Assembly (NCBI GenBank): GCA_040414495.1
Contig: JBEDUI010000176.1
Location: 1 to 18,207 of the forward strand
Source of the DNA: DATAVB01 sp040414495
Lineage (GTDB): Bacteria > Actinomycetota > Actinomycetes > Mycobacteriales > QHCD01
Direction of reading: 5' to 3'
DNA length: 18,207 nucleotides
A model generated the notes under the pieces. That model made no database searches, was not told where the DNA came from, and saw only the letters and a list, made by a program, of their open reading frames with translations. Both the position numbers and the translations under genes were made by a program. Shown piece after piece: positions 15,678 to 18,207 of this stretch (position 1 is its first letter; every line of letters starts with the position of its first letter).

Positions 15678-16028
15678 ATGACCAGTCCAAGTACCCAAAC
15701 AGTCAGTGCGAATGCGGCCCTCCAGGCACAGGCCGGGCGAGACCTGCGGACGCATTCGGACGGAATCATCGCCGATATGAACCGGCTGCGCACACTGACC
15801 CAGAATCTGCCCGGCGGCCTGCAAGGGGCCACGCTGGGCGCCACGCTTGCTGCGCACGACACATTGCACGCTGATGTGATGCGCCAGGCGCAGCGGTTGG
15901 CCCAGCATGGCGACCACCTGGTCAATTCGGCCAACGCCCAGTCCGCCGCTGACCAGGACGCCCAGCAGGCCGTTATGCGCACAGTACCGACGGGCAACAG
16001 CTCCGGCATCAGCTCGATCAACGTGTAA
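15678..16028 (+). CDS. WXG100-like (EsxB/CFP-10-type) protein, 116 aa, lacking WXG
   Basis: ATG at 15678 with GGGAG eight bases upstream; an ATG at 15597 would add 27 non-family residues. Two long helices (about 9-42 and 52-100) flank a turn LPGGLQG (44-50). Alignment by eye with CFP-10 is good over DLRTHSDGI, the turn, and the end (SAADQDAQQAV beside CFP-10 SRADEEQQQAL). The turn Trp of W-x-G and the Tyr of the YxxxD/E export signal are both absent, and the protein has no Trp or Tyr at all. WXG100 proteins are exported as helical heterodimers by ESX systems. The partner here is probably the next gene, 36 bp downstream. Role as substrate is inferred from fold and position. Confidence 0.8.
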   Translation: MTSPSTQTVSANAALQAQAGRDLRTHSDGIIADMNRLRTLTQNLPGGLQGATLGATLAAHDTLHADVMRQAQRLAQHGDHLVNSANAQSAADQDAQQAVMRTVPTGNSSGISSINV

Positions 16029-16064
16029 TTCCCGGCTGTTTCGCCGACCAGAAAGGTCAAAGCA

Positions 16065-16352
16065 ATGTCGTTCATCAAAGTTACGCCGCAGGTCATCGAG
16101 GACCACGCCAATGCGATCAAGGCGGCCGTGGCCAGCATCGAGGGGCACCAGCAGGCGGTCACTCGAATCGTGCAGAACCCCAGCCTGCAGATGGCCGGAC
16201 TCAACGACGTCAGCATCCAGGAAGCCCATCAGTCGCTGAATTCGTCCGTAAGCAATTTGAACACCAGCCACACCGCGCTGGCCAACGCGGTCGTGGCCCA
16301 CAGCAACACCACCAGGGATCTGGACTCGTCGCTGTCGAAGCAGGTCCACTAG
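16065..16352 (+). CDS. WXG100-like (EsxA/ESAT-6-type) protein, 95 aa, lacking WXG
   Basis: ATG at 16065 with GAAAGG upstream. The 95-residue length fits WXG100 proteins exactly. Helix 1 (about 8-36, IEDHANAIKAAVASIEG) and helix 2 (about 51-85, AHQSLNSSVSNLNTSHTALA) are joined by a turn NPSLQMAGLND (38-48), where W-x-G would be expected. There is no Trp, no Tyr and no YxxxD/E. The gene is the last of the eccD array and stops 18 bases before a perfect terminator. With the 116-aa protein it probably forms the Esx heterodimer of this system. If it uses the general secretion signal, that signal must come from another partner or an altered motif. Confidence 0.85.
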   Translation: MSFIKVTPQVIEDHANAIKAAVASIEGHQQAVTRIVQNPSLQMAGLNDVSIQEAHQSLNSSVSNLNTSHTALANAVVAHSNTTRDLDSSLSKQVH

Positions 16353-16370
16353 CGATATTGCCGCTGTGTC

Positions 16371-16403
16371 AATGACCCCCGGGAATCCCACCCGGGGGTC
16401 ATT
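16371..16403. terminator. Bidirectional intrinsic terminator
   Basis: AATGACCCCCGGG (16371-16383) pairs perfectly with CCCGGGGGTCATT (16391-16403) across a 7-base loop. It is followed by TCTTGCTT on the + strand. It lies between the convergent WXG100-like gene and mycP and can serve both. Confidence 0.9.
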
Positions 16404-16412
16404 CTTGCTTGA

Positions 16413-17606
16413 TTAACGCCGACGCCGCGGCCGTACCGCGACGACGAGCGCGACACAGCCGGCCAGCAAAGTCAATACCACTACGATATGAACAGCCGAC
16501 ACAGCGCGGTTTCGGGCCCGGGCCGCCCGCCGCTCGGCGGCGAGATCCGGTTTCGGCGTGGCCAATGGTGCCGGCACCTCAATGGGATTCGCACCGGTGA
16601 GCCCCTCGGTCACCGCCCGATATGGATTCACCATTCCGTGCCCATAGGCGGTGCTGTCCGGCCCGCCCGGAGCCGGATCGGCGGTGGCGAGCAGCCGATT
16701 AGTGACCGCGGCGGCGGACAGTCGCGGGTATTCGGCACGGACCAAGGCCGCGGTCGCGCTGACGAACGGCGTGGCGAAGCTCGTCCCGTCCCAGAAAAGG
16801 TAACCATGTTCCCGGGTCGCGGCCAGCACACCGCCGCCTGGGGCGACCAGATCGACGTACGGCCCCACCTGCGAGGCGTCCAGCCGGCTATTGTCGATCG
16901 TCACGGCGCCGACCCCGATGACCCCCGGATATGCCGCTGGGTAAGGGGTTTGGTCGGTTCCGTTGTCCTGGTGTTGGTTTCCCACCGCTGCCACCAACAG
17001 CGCACCTTTACGTTCGGCATAGGCGACCGCCGCGCGGACGGCCGGAACGTCGGTGTACATCACCACCGACAGGTTGATGACCGATGCGCCGTGGTCGGCG
17101 GCATAACGAATTGCGGTGGCGAAAACAGCGGGTTTTACGGCCGCCGCGGTGTTGCTGTCGTCCGGTTCGGCCTCGCTGACCCGGATCGGCAGGATTTTCG
17201 CGTCCGGCGCCACTCCGTGAAATCCGATACCGCTCCGCCGGCTGGCCGCGATGATGCTCGCGACCGCGGTGCCGTGCGAAATGCAGTCGAAATCGGCATC
17301 CGGCTTGTGGCGGATGAAGTCGTATCCCGGCAACACCTTCCCCGGCGCGGACAATTGTGGATGATCAGTGTCCACACCAGAATCGATGACCGCCACCAGC
17401 ACGCCGGCGCCGGTGCTGAACGGCCAGGCCCGCTCCGGACCCAGCGTCTTCTGCGCCCACGGCACCTGGGTTTCCTGCTTGCCCGGCGCGCTCGGGCTGA
17501 TGCACGCCCCGCGTGGCGGCGCCCCGAGCGCGGATCGGCCCGGACCGACTACATCGATCAGGGCGAGGGTCACGGCCAATGACGTACGGCAGGTACGGGT
17601 CAACAC
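16413..17606 (-). CDS. mycP: Mycosin MycP, membrane-anchored subtilisin-like protease of the T7SS
   Basis: From the GTG at 17606 the protein is 397 residues. It has an N-terminal hydrophobic signal (about 8-20), a subtilase S8 domain with catalytic Asp75 (VAVIDSGVD), His111 (SHGTAVASI), oxyanion Asn210 (VGNQ) and Ser276 (DGTSFATP), and a C-terminal transmembrane segment (about 370-392) ending in RRRR. Cys35 and Cys108 fit the mycosin disulfide joining the N-terminal extension to the active-site region. Mycosins process or license ESX secretion at the outer face of the membrane. The start is uncertain: GTG at 17606 and TTG at 17603 both follow a poor ribosome site. A better-placed GGAG precedes an out-of-frame ATG at 17614 that opens only four codons and stops inside the mycP start. 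It is transcribed toward the WXG100-like genes and divergently from the YbaB-like gene. Confidence 0.95.
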   Translation of the reverse strand: MLTRTCRTSLAVTLALIDVVGPGRSALGAPPRGACISPSAPGKQETQVPWAQKTLGPERAWPFSTGAGVLVAVIDSGVDTDHPQLSAPGKVLPGYDFIRHKPDADFDCISHGTAVASIIAASRRSGIGFHGVAPDAKILPIRVSEAEPDDSNTAAAVKPAVFATAIRYAADHGASVINLSVVMYTDVPAVRAAVAYAERKGALLVAAVGNQHQDNGTDQTPYPAAYPGVIGVGAVTIDNSRLDASQVGPYVDLVAPGGGVLAATREHGYLFWDGTSFATPFVSATAALVRAEYPRLSAAAVTNRLLATADPAPGGPDSTAYGHGMVNPYRAVTEGLTGANPIEVPAPLATPKPDLAAERRAARARNRAVSAVHIVVVLTLLAGCVALVVAVRPRRRR

Positions 17607-17735
17607 CGTCTCATTGTTTTGGCTCCGTACGCGACCTGGCGTCCGCTGGCAGCAACAGGTCAGACCCGTGCCGCGCATCGAAATCGCCGGGAAACTCGAC
17701 CTGGCAGTTCCGTCCCGACAGGGAGGTCAGCAACG
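17607..17735. promoter_or_regulatory. Divergent mycP / YbaB-like promoter region
   Basis: A 129-base gap between divergent starts, so promoters in both directions are expected. The right edge holds GGGAGG nine bases before the YbaB-like ATG. The left edge holds the four-codon frame MRRC before mycP. No clear promoter boxes are visible. Confidence 0.4.
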
Positions 17736-18107
17736 ATGACGGCGCTCGACGAGGTTCAGTCGCACTTCGAGGTTCAAGTCGACAAACTCCGTAAGGATCT
17801 CGAGTCCTTACGGAGTCGGCTTGAAGACGTCAGTGAAACGGCTGTATCTGAGGACGGACTGGTCGCCGCTACCGTCGGCGCCCGCGGTGAGCTGCGGGAA
17901 TTGGTGCTCGACCCTCGGATTTACCGGACCACCGACGCAAAAGCGCTGACGGCGACCATTATCAACACGATGCGCGACGCCACGGCAGCGGTAACGGCAC
18001 GGATGCTGGAGCTGGCCGAGCCGATGCTTCCGGCACCGGTACGCGGCGCGGACGGTCGGGTTGACTTCGACGCCCTGTTGAAGCAGGTAGCCGGTGGTGG
18101 TCGGTAG
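17736..18107 (+). CDS. YbaB/EbfC-family nucleoid-associated-like protein (EspL-like by context)
   Basis: ATG at 17736 with GGGAGG nine bases upstream gives 123 residues. An N-terminal helix (about 4-32, EVQSHFEVQVDKLRKDLESL) is followed by a strand region (GLVAATVGARGELRELVLDP) and a long C-terminal helix (about 68-95). This is the YbaB/EbfC order: helix, three-stranded sheet with G-x-V-x-V-x-x-x-G-E-L, then helix. In the mycobacterial ESX-1 locus the YbaB-like protein EspL is encoded near mycP and eccE, so this is a likely positional counterpart. Classical YbaB proteins bind DNA as dimers. The ESX-linked versions may instead act as chaperone-like partners. The stop overlaps the next gene's GTG. 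The gene holds a 12-bp perfect palindrome (17786-17816) near its 5' end. Confidence 0.82.
   Translation: MTALDEVQSHFEVQVDKLRKDLESLRSRLEDVSETAVSEDGLVAATVGARGELRELVLDPRIYRTTDAKALTATIINTMRDATAAVTARMLELAEPMLPAPVRGADGRVDFDALLKQVAGGGR
17786..17816. repeat. 12-bp perfect inverted repeat inside the YbaB-like gene
   Basis: ACTCCGTAAGGA (17786-17797) pairs with TCCTTACGGAGT (17805-17816) across a 7-base loop containing CTCGAG. It starts 50 bases after the start codon, within codons for LRKDLESLRS. It could form an mRNA hairpin early in the message or act as an operator. Codon choice alone does not require such symmetry. Confidence 0.75.
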
Positions 18108-18207
18108 TGTCCACTTCGGACGAGATCAGCGTTGAAAGCGACGACGCCCAGGCCGGCGCGGCCAGTCTGGCCAAAGCGGCCCAGCTGATACAAGAGGCGT
18201 GGGACCG
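18107..18207 (+). CDS. Start of an unidentified gene (3'-partial), coupled to the YbaB-like gene
   Basis: A GTG at 18107 overlaps the preceding TAG by one base (TAGTG), a typical coupling arrangement. The 33 visible codons begin STSDEISVESDDAQAG after the initiator and continue with an Ala-rich helix (LAKAAQLIQEAWDR) to the window edge. In ESX-1 of mycobacteria, EspK and EspJ are encoded after EspL, so a secretion-associated protein is plausible. Too little is visible to name it. Confidence 0.65.
   Translation, partial: MSTSDEISVESDDAQAGAASLAKAAQLIQEAWD

Overview
The window is a type VII (ESX-type) secretion locus from a high-GC actinobacterium. Four Ecc core membrane or ATPase components (EccB, EccC, EccD, EccE), a mycosin protease, two WXG100-sized proteins and two large proteins with a helical head and a long low-complexity tail all lie within 18 kb, nearly gap-free. 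The absence of classical PE/PPE families and the presence of long Pro/Gly/Ala-rich tails fit a non-mycobacterial, probably filamentous, actinomycete. The genus cannot be read from the sequence. Third-position bias is softer than in Streptomyces: GAA, AAT and TTA codons are used throughout.

Layout. A possible C-terminal end of a + strand gene (1-156) runs into the stop of a - strand gene for a beta-helix/AAA+ fusion (153-1814). A TrmB/LuxR-type regulator (1816-2916) lies directly upstream of that gene. A - strand array follows, reading from right to left: eccC (12582 to 8626), a 108-aa protein, a 498-aa helical/low-complexity protein, a 20-bp inverted repeat, a Gly/Thr-rich 105-aa protein, a 69-aa helical protein, a 489-aa helical/low-complexity protein, a 12-bp inverted repeat, and eccE (to 2995). 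From a shared 150-bp divergent region the + strand carries eccD, eccB and two WXG100-like genes, ending at a perfect terminator (16371-16403). The mycosin gene mycP converges on this terminator from the right. Divergent from mycP are a YbaB/EbfC-like gene (EspL-like by context) and the start of one more gene cut by the window edge.

How the parts fit. EccB, EccC, EccD and EccE would build the membrane channel, with EccC as the triple-ATPase motor and MycP as the cell-surface protease. The WXG100-like pair and the two small/large helical pairs are the likely substrates or secretion-associated proteins. The AAA+ protein takes the place of the cytosolic chaperone ATPase EccA, but has a right-handed beta-helix where EccA has TPRs. 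The adjacent regulator may control that gene or the whole locus.

The most interesting points are the beta-helix/AAA+ fusion, a C-terminal signature (LRGR, RRR, LDExxWQ) shared by the two otherwise different large proteins, the loss of WXG and YxxxD motifs in both WXG100-like proteins, and strong unexplained inverted repeats between genes and inside the YbaB-like gene. No rRNA, tRNA, CRISPR array, insertion sequence or transposase gene was seen. No stretch over 300 bases lacks a gene.
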